From Bradyrhizobium sp. SZCCT0153 (GTDB lineage Bacteria > Pseudomonadota > Alphaproteobacteria > Rhizobiales > Xanthobacteraceae): 64,000 nt of DNA. The position numbers and the translations under genes are program-made. Below are positions 55,308 to 63,719 of the stretch, piece after piece; within the stretch, counting starts at the first letter, position 1, and each line of letters begins with the position of its first letter. Where the stretch lies: contig NZ_JAFCKS010000001.1 of assembly GCF_018129995.1 (NCBI RefSeq), forward strand, positions 62,001 to 126,000. Reading direction: 5' to 3'. The notes under the pieces are model-generated. The model made no database searches and had not been told where the DNA came from. It was given only the letters and a program-made list of their open reading frames with translations.

Positions 55308-56195
55308 TCACTTGTGGATCAGCGTTCCCGTGCCCTGGTTGGTGAAGAGCTCGAGCAGCACCGCGTGCTGCATCTTGCCGTCGATGATGACGACGCCCTC
55401 GACGCCCTGCTCGAGCGCGTAGATGCAGGTCTCGACCTTCGGGATCATGCCGCCGGAAATGGTGCCGTCGGCGATCAGCTTTCGCGCGTCCTTGACCGAG
55501 AGCTGCGGGATCAGCTTCTTCGACTTGTCGAGCACGCCCGGCACGTCGGTGAGCAGCAGCAGGCGCTTTGCCTTCAGTGCGCCGGCAACCGCGCCGGCAA
55601 AAGTGTCGGCGTTGACGTTCAGCGTCTGGCCCTCTTTCGAGGTCGCAAGCGGCGCCAGCACCGGGATCAACTCATACCCTATCAGCTGGTTGAGCAGCGT
55701 GAGGTCGACCTTCTCGGGGTCGCCGACGAAGCCGAGATCGATTGCTTTCTCGATGTTCGAACCCGGATCGATGATGGTGCGCGTCGTCTTCGACGCCTTC
55801 ACCATGTTGGCGTCCTTGCCCGACAGCCCCACGGCCTTGCCGCCGGCCTCGTTGATGTAGCCGACGATCTGCTTGTTGACGGAACCGGCCAGCACCATCT
55901 CGACGATCTCGATGGTCGCGGCGTCGGTGATGCGCAGGCCGGCCGCGAATTCCGAGACGATGCCGAGGCGCTTGAGCATGGTCGCGATCTGCGGCCCGCC
56001 GCCATGCACGACCACCGGGTTGATTGCGGTCTGCTCCAGCAGCACGATGTCGCGGGCAAAGTTCTTCGCGGTCTCCTCGTCGCCCATGGCATGGCCGCCA
56101 TATTTGATGACGATGGTCTCTTCGTCATACTGCTGCATGTGCGGCAGCGCTTCGGACAGGATGCGGGCCTGGTCGAGCGGGGAGATTTCGGTCAT
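55308..56195 (-). CDS. argB: Acetylglutamate kinase
   Basis: Phosphorylates N-acetylglutamate, the second step of arginine synthesis. The 295-residue enzyme has the nucleotide-binding [20 protein letters not shown] and [19 protein letters not shown], the substrate Arg in [40 protein letters not shown] and [20 protein letters not shown]. The last is the typical AAK-family C-terminal Lys motif. ATG 56195 begins MTEISPLDQ; an upstream reading from 56258 is rejected. Full length. Confidence 0.96.
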   Translation of the reverse strand: MTEISPLDQARILSEALPHMQQYDEETIVIKYGGHAMGDEETAKNFARDIVLLEQTAINPVVVHGGGPQIATMLKRLGIVSEFAAGLRITDAATIEIVEMVLAGSVNKQIVGYINEAGGKAVGLSGKDANMVKASKTTRTIIDPGSNIEKAIDLGFVGDPEKVDLTLLNQLIGYELIPVLAPLATSKEGQTLNVNADTFAGAVAGALKAKRLLLLTDVPGVLDKSKKLIPQLSVKDARKLIADGTISGGMIPKVETCIYALEQGVEGVVIIDGKMQHAVLLELFTNQGTGTLIHK

Positions 56196-56345
56196 GAGGC
56201 GGATCTCGCTGGCGGGACTGACGGGCGGCGTTCTATCCGATTGGCGGCCTCGGCGCAAAGTGCTCTTCTGCGGAGGGTCACCATAGCGCGTCGATGACGC
56301 GCGTAATCGCGCTTTGGGTGCCGCACCGCGTCCGGGACACGAACG

Positions 56346-56714
56346 CTACTTATTCGCCGTCACCGCCGCCAGTGTCACCGCCAGCCAGCTCCCAATCATC
56401 ACCGTTCCGCCGGTCGGCGCCGCATAGGGAAACAGCGAGTGCCCCGCATATTGCCGCAAGGTGAGGTCGCCTGCGAACAGCGCGGCGCCGATCACGAAGC
56501 CGAACGCGGCGATGAGGCCAATTCCGTCGTGCAGAAGGCCGCGCGCGAGCAGGGCTATGGCGGCGAGTATGGCGGTTGCATGAAACAGCAGCATGGCGCT
56601 GGCGGAGGCAAGCCGGCTGGCGTCGCCGCCATGGGCGGAGGCCGCGGCCAGCGCCACGCCGGCACTGCCCATCAAACCGGCAAGCCCGATCAGCAGGCGA
56701 GGTGTCGCCGTCAC
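56346..56714 (-). CDS. DUF423 family membrane protein
   Basis: The 122-residue protein has four membrane helices. The DUF423 pattern GLAGLMGSAGVALAAASAHG, LFHATAILAAIALLARGLL and GAALFAGDLTLRQYAGHSLF, then APTGGTVMIGSWLAVTLAA is clear. The stop is 151 bp before argB. Its start overlaps the engB stop by four bases, so translation is coupled. The function is unknown. Confidence 0.9.
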   Translation of the reverse strand: MTATPRLLIGLAGLMGSAGVALAAASAHGGDASRLASASAMLLFHATAILAAIALLARGLLHDGIGLIAAFGFVIGAALFAGDLTLRQYAGHSLFPYAAPTGGTVMIGSWLAVTLAAVTANK

Positions 56715-57364
56715 TTGGTTCGCTCCTCCAGCAGCTTCGCCATCGCGGCGCGCAAGCTCTCCATGCCGGTCGAGCTCCGCGACGAGGTCGCGAGCACGTT
56801 CGGGAACGCGGCCGGATGCTTGGCGAGCGCAGCTTCGGTCTCGGCGATGCGCGACGGAAGCTCGGTGGCCTTCACCTGGTCGGTCTTGGTCAGCACGATC
56901 TGGTAGCTGACCGCGGAGCGATCGAGCGTCTTCAGGACCTCGAGATCGACGTCCTTGAGGCCGTGCCGCGCGTCGACCAGCACATAGACGCGCGCGAGAG
57001 AGGCGCGTCCCAGCAGGAATTTGTGGATCAGCTCGGTCCAGGATGCGACCTGGCTCTTCGGCGCCTTGGCGTAACCGTAGCCGGGCATGTCGACAAGGCG
57101 CAAGTCGGTCTTGCCGGGGACCTCGAAGAAGATCAGCTCCTGGGTGCGGCCCGGCGTATGCGAGGTGCGCGCGAGCGCGTTGCGCCCCGTGAGCGCGTTG
57201 ATCAGGCTGGACTTGCCGACGTTGGAGCGCCCGGCAAAGGCAATCTCCAGCCCTGCCATCGGCGGCAGCGTTTCGATCGAGGGCGAGGCCCAGATGAACT
57301 GCCAGTCGCGCGTGAACAGCTTTCGCCCGGCCTCGATCAGCTTCGCATCTTCGTCGTCGGTCAT
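56711..57364 (-). CDS. engB: Ribosome biogenesis GTP-binding protein YsxC/EngB
   Basis: Essential-type GTPase acting in large-subunit assembly. The 217-residue product has G1 AFAGRSNVGKSSLINALTGR, G2 HTPGRTQELIFFEV, G3 LVDMPGYGYAKAPKSQ, G4 VLTKTDQVKATELPSR and G5-like ATSSRSSTGMESLRAAM. It lies downstream of yidC on the same strand with a 111-bp gap that is occupied by a palindromic repeat. Confidence 0.94.
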   Translation of the reverse strand: MTDDEDAKLIEAGRKLFTRDWQFIWASPSIETLPPMAGLEIAFAGRSNVGKSSLINALTGRNALARTSHTPGRTQELIFFEVPGKTDLRLVDMPGYGYAKAPKSQVASWTELIHKFLLGRASLARVYVLVDARHGLKDVDLEVLKTLDRSAVSYQIVLTKTDQVKATELPSRIAETEAALAKHPAAFPNVLATSSRSSTGMESLRAAMAKLLEERTK

Positions 57365-57386
57365 GCGAAGGCTTTCTGTTTCCTCA

Positions 57387-57471
57387 CGTCATTGCGAGCG
57401 AAGCGAAGCAAGCCAGACTTTCCTGTGGAAACAGTCTGGATTGCTTCGGAGCTTCGCTCCTCGCAATGACG
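57387..57471. repeat. Long palindromic repeat between yidC and engB (CGTCATTGCGAG...CTCGCAATGACG)
   Basis: CGTCATTGCGAGCGAAGCGA on the left is matched by GGAGCTTCGCTCCTCGCAATGACG-type sequence on the right (ends at 57471). AGCCAGACTTTCC and GGAAACAGTCTGGATT inside form an inner dyad. From memory this is a high-copy intergenic element in Bradyrhizobium. It fills nearly the whole intergenic gap in an operon of core genes. Confidence 0.75.
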
Positions 57472-57475
57472 GGCG

Positions 57476-59320
57476 CTACGTCGCCTTCTTCGCGAACGTC
57501 GCCTTGAGATTGTCGAACAGCTCCACCTTCACGCCGTTGCGGCGCATGATGAAGCTCTGCTGCAGCACCGAGAGCGTGTTGTTCCAGGCCCAGTAGATCA
57601 CGAGGCCCGCCGGGAAGCCCGCCAGCATGAAGGTGAAGATCAGCGGCATCCAGTTGAAGATCAGCTGCTGGGTCGGATCCGGCGGCGTCGGGTTCAGCTT
57701 CATCTGGAACCACATCGTGATGCCCATGATGATCGGCCAGATGCCGAGCGCGAGGTAGTGGCCGAACAGCGGCAGCGTGGTCGGATCGAACGGGATCAGC
57801 CCGAACAGGGTGAACAGGTTGGTCGGATCGGGCGCGGAAAGGTCCTTGATCCAGCCGAAGAACGGCGCGTGCCGCATCTCGATGGTGACGAACAGCACCT
57901 TGTAGAGCGAGAAGAACACCGGGATCTGGATCACCACGGGAAGACAGCCGGCGACCGGATTGATCTTCTCCTTGCGGTAGATCTCCATCATCTCCTGCTG
58001 CTGCTTCACCTTGTCGTCGGGATAGCGCTCCTTGAGCGCCTGAAGCTGCGGCTGGACCGACTTCATCTTCGCCATCGAGGCGTAGGACTTGTTCGCCAGC
58101 GGGAAGAACAGCAGCTTCACGATCACGGTCACGAGCAGGATCGAGATACCGAAATTGCCGAAGAAGCGGTAGAAGAAGTCGAGGCCGAGGAACATCGGCT
58201 TGGTGATGAAGTAGAACCAGCCCCAGTCGATCAGCAGATCGAAATGGTTGAGGCCGAGCTCCTTGTTGTAGCCGCCGAGGCCGGCGAACGGGAACACACC
58301 GACGACGCCGGCTTCCTTGGCACCGGCGAACAGCCGCGCGCTCGCGGTCGCGGAGCCGCCGATCGCGACGGTGACGGGATCGAGCAGATAGTCGGTCTGG
58401 TAGGTGTGGACGTTGCCGACCGGGTTCGACGAGAAGCGCGCCTGAAGCTGCGCACTGGTGTCCGGCAGCAGCGCCGAGGCCCAGTACTTGTCGGTCATGC
58501 CGAGCCAGCCGTTGGTGGCCTTGAAGTTCACCGTCTTGGATTCGTCGATCTTCTTGTAGGCGTATTCCTGCAGGCCATCGAGATAGCCGATCAGGCCTTC
58601 ATGCAGGATGTAGTAGCCGGAGACATGCGGCGTGCCGTGACGCGAGATCAGCGCGAACGGATAGAGCGTGACCGGCGCGTTGCCGACATTGCTCACCTCG
58701 TCCTTGACGGTGAAGAGATAGTGGTCGTCGACCGCGATGGTGCGGCGGAAGCTGAGGCCCTCGCCATTGTCCCATTTCAGCACCACCGGCGTCGTCGGCG
58801 TCAGGCTGCCGCTGCCGTCCTGCTGCCAGACGGTCTGCGCGTCAGGCAGTTTCGCCGTCACGCCCGTCGCCGGCACCCAGCCGAACTCGGCGTAATAAGG
58901 CTCCGCCGTGCCCGAGGGCGAATAGAGGATGATCGGCGGCGATTTCGGGTCGACCGTTTCGCGGTACTGCACCAGCGCGAGGTCGTCGATGCGGCCGCCC
59001 TTCAGCGAGACGCTGCCGGCGAGCCGCGGCGTGTCGATCTTCACGCGGGGGCTGGCTGCAATCGCGCTGTCGCGCGCAACCACCGGCTGGGCCTGCTGGT
59101 TCGCGCTCGGCGTCGACGGCTGGGCCGTGCTGCCGGCCTGCGGGGTTGTGCCTGGCGTCGCGGAGGCCGTCGGCTGCGGCGTGGTCTTCTGCAACTCGGC
59201 CTGCGTCTGCTGCAGGGCGCGCTGCTTCTCCATCGCCGGCACGTTGTAGAAATATTGCCAGGCGATCAGCACCAGGCCGGACAGAATGACGGCGAGGATG
59301 GTGTTGCGATTGTCGGTCAT
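57476..59320 (-). CDS. yidC: Membrane protein insertase YidC
   Basis: The 614-residue insertase works with or without SecYEG to place proteins, including F0 c, into the inner membrane. It has an N-terminal anchor (ILAVILSGLVLIAWQYFYNV), a long periplasmic beta-sandwich domain (about 100-370) and the 60KD_IMP core with five helices. Core segments are FGISILLVTVIVKLLFFPLA, NPVAGCLPVVIQIPVFFSLY, LGIWPIIMGITMWFQMKLNP and FTFMLAGFPAGLVIYWAWNN. Two adjacent ATGs at 59323 and 59320 follow GACGAGAGA; the second is taken. It is in the rpmH-rnpA-yidC order. Confidence 0.96.
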   Translation of the reverse strand: MTDNRNTILAVILSGLVLIAWQYFYNVPAMEKQRALQQTQAELQKTTPQPTASATPGTTPQAGSTAQPSTPSANQQAQPVVARDSAIAASPRVKIDTPRLAGSVSLKGGRIDDLALVQYRETVDPKSPPIILYSPSGTAEPYYAEFGWVPATGVTAKLPDAQTVWQQDGSGSLTPTTPVVLKWDNGEGLSFRRTIAVDDHYLFTVKDEVSNVGNAPVTLYPFALISRHGTPHVSGYYILHEGLIGYLDGLQEYAYKKIDESKTVNFKATNGWLGMTDKYWASALLPDTSAQLQARFSSNPVGNVHTYQTDYLLDPVTVAIGGSATASARLFAGAKEAGVVGVFPFAGLGGYNKELGLNHFDLLIDWGWFYFITKPMFLGLDFFYRFFGNFGISILLVTVIVKLLFFPLANKSYASMAKMKSVQPQLQALKERYPDDKVKQQQEMMEIYRKEKINPVAGCLPVVIQIPVFFSLYKVLFVTIEMRHAPFFGWIKDLSAPDPTNLFTLFGLIPFDPTTLPLFGHYLALGIWPIIMGITMWFQMKLNPTPPDPTQQLIFNWMPLIFTFMLAGFPAGLVIYWAWNNTLSVLQQSFIMRRNGVKVELFDNLKATFAKKAT

Positions 59321-59333
59321 CATTCTCTCGTCA

Positions 59334-59714
59334 TCAATCCGGTTTGCGGCCTGTCGCGGGGCCCGGCCTCTGGCCGCGCCCCTTGGCCGTATGACGCAGG
59401 GGCCGTGTGAACGCCATGCGCAGATCGTCGAGCATGGTGGCGAAGTCGCGCGAGAGCGCGTCCCTTCGGCCGACCAGCACATAATCATGATGGGGCTGTA
59501 TCGATACCGGATCGAGCCGCTTCACGAGTTCGCGAAGCCGGCGCCGGATGCGGTTGCGCTCGGGGGCGTTGCCGTTCTTTTTGGTAACGGTGAAGCCGAT
59601 CCGGATCGGGCCGTCGTCATCGCGGCGGCGGCTTTGCAGGACGAACGCGGCGCTATTCACCCGCGCGCCATTGGCAACGGCGAGGAAATCCGCTCGCTGC
59701 CTCAGCCGATCCAT
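59334..59714 (-). CDS. rnpA: Ribonuclease P protein component
   Basis: Basic protein that assists the RNase P RNA in tRNA 5' maturation. The 126-residue product has the hallmark APERNRIRRRLRELVKRLD and the strand IRIGFTVTKKNGNAPERNR. The C-terminal tail after about residue 110 is basic and disordered. It lies 13 bp upstream of yidC and 24 bp downstream of rpmH on the same strand. Confidence 0.94.
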   Translation of the reverse strand: MDRLRQRADFLAVANGARVNSAAFVLQSRRRDDDGPIRIGFTVTKKNGNAPERNRIRRRLRELVKRLDPVSIQPHHDYVLVGRRDALSRDFATMLDDLRMAFTRPLRHTAKGRGQRPGPATGRKPD

Positions 59715-59738
59715 GATGAAATCCCAAAAGGGTCAGGC

Positions 59739-59873
59739 TCAGGCGCTCAGACGCTTGCGGCCGCGGGCGCGGCGGGCGGCGAGAACCTTGCGGCCACCGG
59801 CCGTGGCGAGACGGGCACGGAAGCCGTGGCGGCGCTTGCGCACCAGTTTGCTGGGTTGATAAGTCCGCTTCAC
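59739..59873 (-). CDS. rpmH: Ribosomal protein L34
   Basis: The 44-residue large-subunit protein starts at GTG 59873 with the sequence [20 protein letters not shown] after the initiator and ends RGRKRLSA. First gene of the rpmH-rnpA-yidC unit behind a strong sigma70-like promoter at 60013-60041. Longer in-frame extension upstream lacks similarity and is rejected. Confidence 0.96.
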   Translation of the reverse strand: MKRTYQPSKLVRKRRHGFRARLATAGGRKVLAARRARGRKRLSA

Positions 59874-60258
59874 GGGTTTTTCTCCGCTGACCGGGCAATT
59901 TGCCTGTAGAATTAAGGGTAAAGTCCGGAAGATGCGGCCCAAACGGGCCTTTTTCGGCCCCAAGAGAGCCGCTCCCGGCGTCACACCGGGTCATCGCGGA
60001 CAATTTGGCCGGCTTATAAGCGAGCGCCTTCTTTTCGTCAACGCCGCACTAAGCGCGCGATTCCGGTGAATATCGCTGTTTGTGCGGGGTTTTTAACCCT
60101 TGAGGTGGCGACTCGCGATATCCGGGCTTACATCCCACCTTGGCAGATGAGCGATCTGTAATTTGACCGGGCCGGGGGTGGGCCGCATCCTCATGTCCGC
60201 CAAATCCTTGACCGGGCCAAACCCTATAAACCGGCAAAAGGCAGCGAGGGCGAATTTC
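59874..60258. other. Divergent region between rpmH and the histidine kinase
   Basis: 385 bp with the rpmH promoter at 60013-60041 and a leader of about 130 bases in which GGGCC and GGCCC can pair around GAAAAA (59950-59970). The 60100-60258 part could encode an N-terminal extension of the kinase gene but has no better start. No oriC-like DnaA boxes were seen. Confidence 0.55.
60013..60041 (-). promoter_or_regulatory. Strong sigma70-like promoter of rpmH-rnpA-yidC
   Basis: On the minus strand TTGACG (60041-60036), a 17-base spacer and TATAAG (60018-60013), the best consensus pair I saw in the window. It lies about 140 bp before the rpmH GTG. Confidence 0.7.
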
Positions 60259-61758
60259 GTGGCAGCGACAGACTTCCAGCCGGTCCAAGATCAGGATCAG
60301 CGGGACCCGCCCGCGGCGCGGCCGCGCGGGCCTGCCGGGCTGGGGCTGTCCGGCAAGCTGCTGCTGCTCACCGTCCCCCTGGTGATGATCGCAGCGGTCC
60401 TGCTCTACGTGCCTGCCATCGCCAATTTCTGGGTCAACCGGCTCAACGACCGGGTCGCTGCGGCCAACACTGCGGCGCTGGTGCTCGATGCCGCGCCGCT
60501 CGGCATGGTTCCCGATTCGCTGTCGCGCCAGATCCTGAAAAGCATCAATGCCCGCGCCGTCGCCATCAAGATGGGCCAGCAGCGCCGGCTGCTCGCCAGC
60601 GACAATCTTCCTGCAGCCATCGAGCATGACATCGACCTGCGCGACATGACGGCATGGGAGGCGATCACCGGATCGTTTCGGATGATGCTGGAGACCGGCA
60701 ACCAGGCCATCCGCATCGTCGGCCCCGGCGTCGGCAACGCCCAGTTCATCGAGATCGTCACCGACGAGCTGCCGCTGCGGCAGTCGATGTACCGCTTCTC
60801 CCGCAACGTCGTGGTGGTCGCGCTGATCATCGCGGTGCTGACCGCGGGCCTCGTCTATCTCGCCCTGCATTATCTCTTCGTGCGCCCGATGCGGCGGCTG
60901 ACCGCGAGCCTGGTCGGCTTCCACGAAAACCCCGAGAGTTCGGTGGGGATCATCGTGCCGAGCCAGCGCAGCGACGAGATCGGGGTCGCCGAGCGCGAAT
61001 TGTCGGACATGCAGCGCGACCTGATGTCGATGCTGCATCAGAAGAGCCGGCTTGCGGCCCTCGGCCTCGCCGTCTCCAAGATCAACCACGATCTGCGCAA
61101 TCTGCTGGCCTCGGCGCAGCTCTTGTCGGACCAGCTCGCCAGCGTGCCGGATCCGCGGGTGCAGCGCTTCGCGCCGAAGCTCGTCCGTTCGCTCGAGCGC
61201 GCCATCGCCTTCTGCCAGTCGACATTGTCTTACGGCCGCGCCCAGGAAGCCGCGCCTGACCGGCGCATGATCCTGATCGAGCCTGTCGTGCTGGAGGTAC
61301 GCGAGACCGCGGGCCTTGCCTCCGATGCGGCGATAGTCTGGGTCGCCGCGATCGAGCGCGGGCTCGCCGTCGATGCCGACCCCGACCAGCTGTTCCGCGT
61401 GCTGCTCAACCTCGTTCGCAACGCCGCCCAGGCGCTGGAGAGCCATGCGTCGGCCGAGGGCGGCGCGCAGCAAATCCGGATCACGGGAAAACGCGAGGGC
61501 GCCGTCGCCATCCTGGAGGTCTCCGACACCGGCCCCGGTGTCCCCCAGAAGACCCGGGAACATCTGTTCGAGGCGTTCCAGACCTCGGGGCGCCCCGGCG
61601 GCAGCGGGCTTGGTCTGGCCATCGCCGCCGAGCTGGTCCGCGCCCATGGCGGCGACATCCATCTGGTCGAAGGCACCATCGGCGCCACCTTCCGGATCGT
61701 CATCCCCGACCGCCCCGTGGAACTCCTCTCCATCCGCAACGAGCGGCAGAGGGCGTAG
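60259..61758 (+). CDS. Orphan membrane sensor histidine kinase
   Basis: A 499-residue kinase from GTG 60259 (GAGGG eight bases upstream); in-frame ATG 60193 is an alternative. A Pro/Arg-rich start is followed by a first membrane helix (GKLLLLTVPLVMIAAVLLYV), a periplasmic domain of about 140 residues, a second helix (VVVVALIIAVLTAGLVYLAL) and HAMP (FVRPMRRLTASLVGFHENPE). The His box is LGLAVSKINHDLRNLLASAQ. The HATPase has LLNLVRNAAQALESH, VSDTGPGVPQKTREHLFEAF and GGSGLGLAIAAELVRAHGGD. No response regulator is adjacent. Confidence 0.92.
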   Translation: MAATDFQPVQDQDQRDPPAARPRGPAGLGLSGKLLLLTVPLVMIAAVLLYVPAIANFWVNRLNDRVAAANTAALVLDAAPLGMVPDSLSRQILKSINARAVAIKMGQQRRLLASDNLPAAIEHDIDLRDMTAWEAITGSFRMMLETGNQAIRIVGPGVGNAQFIEIVTDELPLRQSMYRFSRNVVVVALIIAVLTAGLVYLALHYLFVRPMRRLTASLVGFHENPESSVGIIVPSQRSDEIGVAERELSDMQRDLMSMLHQKSRLAALGLAVSKINHDLRNLLASAQLLSDQLASVPDPRVQRFAPKLVRSLERAIAFCQSTLSYGRAQEAAPDRRMILIEPVVLEVRETAGLASDAAIVWVAAIERGLAVDADPDQLFRVLLNLVRNAAQALESHASAEGGAQQIRITGKREGAVAILEVSDTGPGVPQKTREHLFEAFQTSGRPGGSGLGLAIAAELVRAHGGDIHLVEGTIGATFRIVIPDRPVELLSIRNERQRA

Positions 61759-61860
61759 AGCATGATCCGGAAAAGTGCGAAGCGGTTTTCCGAAAAGATC
61801 ATGCTCAAACAATAACCTAAAGCGCGATGACTTTTCATCCCGACCCTTCGTCGCGCTTTT
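61758..61860. repeat. Two adjacent palindromic repeats after the kinase gene
   Basis: Element 1 (61758-61806): GAGCATGATC and GATCATGCTC flank CGGAAAAGTGCGAAGCGG. Element 2 (61819-61860): AAAGCGCGA and TCGCGCTTT flank TGACTTTTCATCCC, with a T-run at the end that can serve as a kinase terminator. Both are, from memory, dispersed families of Bradyrhizobium and neighbours, often found side by side like this. The first starts in the kinase stop codon. Confidence 0.7.
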
Positions 61861-62024
61861 GTCGGCCAGCGGCCGAGCGCGCAAACTGTCATTTCCCTGC
61901 AAAATCTCCCTCACCCGGACCTTGCCAATCGGGGCAAGAGCGGTTAGTCAGAGCGCTCTTTCGCACCCCCTCCGGCGTCGCCGGGGGCTGCCTGCGGGCC
62001 AAGCCCGCGCTGTTTGCGAAAAAC

Positions 62025-62101
62025 GCGCCCGTAGCTCAGCTGGATAGAGCATCAGACTACGAATCTGAGGGTCGGACGTTCGAATCGTTCCGGGCGCGCC
62101 A
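62025..62101 (+). tRNA. tRNA-Arg (anticodon ACG)
   Basis: A 77-base cloverleaf with acceptor GCGCCCG/CGGGCGC, D-arm GCTC AGCTGGATA GAGC, anticodon stem-loop TCAGA-CTACGAA-TCTGA with anticodon ACG, T-arm TTCGAATC, discriminator G and an encoded CCA (62099-62101). The recombinase pseudogene on the minus strand ends inside it, and an integrated element begins at its 3' end. Confidence 0.95.
62057..62101. other. Putative attachment-site segment at the tRNA-Arg 3' half
   Basis: The recombinase frame reads into the 3' half of the tRNA gene (encoding ...RARNDSNVRPSDS) and ends in the anticodon loop. This is what integration at a tRNA 3' end leaves. The core boundaries cannot be set without the far end of the element. 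Confidence 0.4.
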
Positions 62102-63705
62102 CTTCGGTACAAAACTGGGCACTCCAAAACCTGCCGTTTTTACGCTTGAGGCAGCGACGAGCGTACCCAGAAGCACGCTTTTCGATCCCATGATGCGAAC
62201 TTCTTTCGCGTCCACTTCCACGCGCTGGGCCAGAGCACGGAGGTGATCGCGGCGGTAGCCGCCCGACTCGGTCCGCACGCGCCTGCGGGCCTGGCGGGCG
62301 AAGGTTTTAAGCGCCTGGGGTGTGATGCTTGGCCCGGCTCGATCAAGCGCTCCCTCGGCCCGCTCTGCGTCAGCGCGGGCCTGGTCGCGGACGGACTTCA
62401 GCTCGGCCACGCGCTCCTTGAGCATCGGGTCGGAGACGTCAGCGACTCCGTTTTCAATCGCGTCGTACAATCGCTTGAGTTTGGCTTCTGCTTCGGCTGC
62501 GCGCTTGCGCAATTCGGCGATATGCGTCGTTCGGCGCTCGGCGCGCTCTTTCCGGCGATGGAGGACGGTCGAGAGGATTTGCTCGAGACGTTTGGGCTGC
62601 AACAGGCGCTGCTCGATGTGCTCGACCACTACACCGTCGAGCTTTTCCATCGGAACGGTGCGACCCTTGCAGCCGGTCTCGCCCTGCCGGGCCTTGGTTG
62701 AGCAGGTGTAATACCTGTATCTCCCACTCTTCCCGGTCCTCAGCGTCATTGCTCCGCCGCAGGCAGCGCAAAAGCAGATGCCGGTAAGGAGGGTCGGCCC
62801 GCTGACGACGCGCGGCGCACTCATTGCGGGGCTGCGCGTTTTGAGCAACGCCTGGACGGCCTCGAACTCGGCGGCCTCGATGATCGGCGGGACCGTCATC
62901 TCGACCACCTCGGCCTCTGGCTTTCGCTCGCGTGTTTTCCAATATTTGGCGTTGAAGCGATGGCGGCCGATGTACGTCGTGCGCGTGAGCACCTTGTGCA
63001 CGGCATCGACGCCCCAGCGTCCGCCGTCGCGGGTTCGGATGCCGGCTTCGTTCAGATGTATGGCAATCGATTTGACGCCCATTGCGCCCGAAGAGCCGTT
63101 GCCTTCGCGCGCCAGGCGATAGATCAGCCGCACGGTCTCCGCCTGGATCGGGTCGATCTCCAGCGTCTTCTTGGTGCGATGGCCGCGCTACTCACTGGCT
63201 TCCACGATACGGTAGCCGATCGGCGGCAGTGCGCCATTCCAGAAGCCCTGGCGCGCGTTCTCCTTCATCGCTCGCAGCGTGTGCTTGGCATTCTCCTTGG
63301 ACTGGTATTCGTCGAAGAGTGCCATGATCTGGCGGATCATGTTGCTCATCGGATCATCGCCGAGATCCTGCGTGATCGACGCCAGGCGCACGCCGTTCTT
63401 GGCAAGCCGGCGGACATAGAACTCAAGCTGGAACTGGCGCGGAAGAAGCGGCTGAAGCTGTGGACCAGGATCACATCGAACGCCGGTGGCTTGGCCGTGG
63501 CCGCGTCGATCATGCGTAAGAATTCGGGCCGCCGATCGTCCGTCGCCGATGCGCCGGGCTCGACGTACTCGGCGATGATCTCCCACCCGCGCGACGCGCA
63601 ATAGCCCTTCGCCTGGCGGCGCTGGTCCGGGATGGAGAGATCACTGTCGGCTTGCCGCCCCGTCGAGACCCGCAGGTAGAGAGCCGCCCGAACCGCCGCT
63701 GCCAT
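62057..63705 (-). pseudogene. Large serine recombinase, inactivated by frameshift and amber codon
   Basis: From ATG 63705 (AAGGGGGA upstream) the resolvase domain reads RAALYLRVSTGRQADSDLSI, with the catalytic Ser, and VILVHSFSRFFR. One base is missing at about 63437-63438; in the next frame it continues QFQLEFYVRRLAKNGVRLAS and SNMIRQIMALFDEYQSKENA. An in-frame TAG at 63190-63188 interrupts IGYRIVEASE. After it the recombinase domain (MGVKSIAIHLNEAGIRTRDG), the zinc ribbon (CFCAACGGAMTLRTGKSGRY, YYTCSTKARQGETGCKG) and a coiled coil follow intact to 62057. Total length would be about 549 codons. It would have been the integrase of the element. Confidence 0.9.
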
Positions 63706-63719
63706 GGTGATGTCCCCCT

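Noticed and set aside
59874-60258. Possible replication origin near rpmH
   Set aside because: In many bacteria oriC is near dnaA-rpmH, but there is no dnaA here, no DnaA-box cluster (TTATCCACA type) and alphaproteobacterial origins usually lie elsewhere.
57758-61914. Long antisense frames opposite yidC and opposite the orphan kinase
   Set aside because: No family resemblance is seen; the real genes on the other strand are full length.
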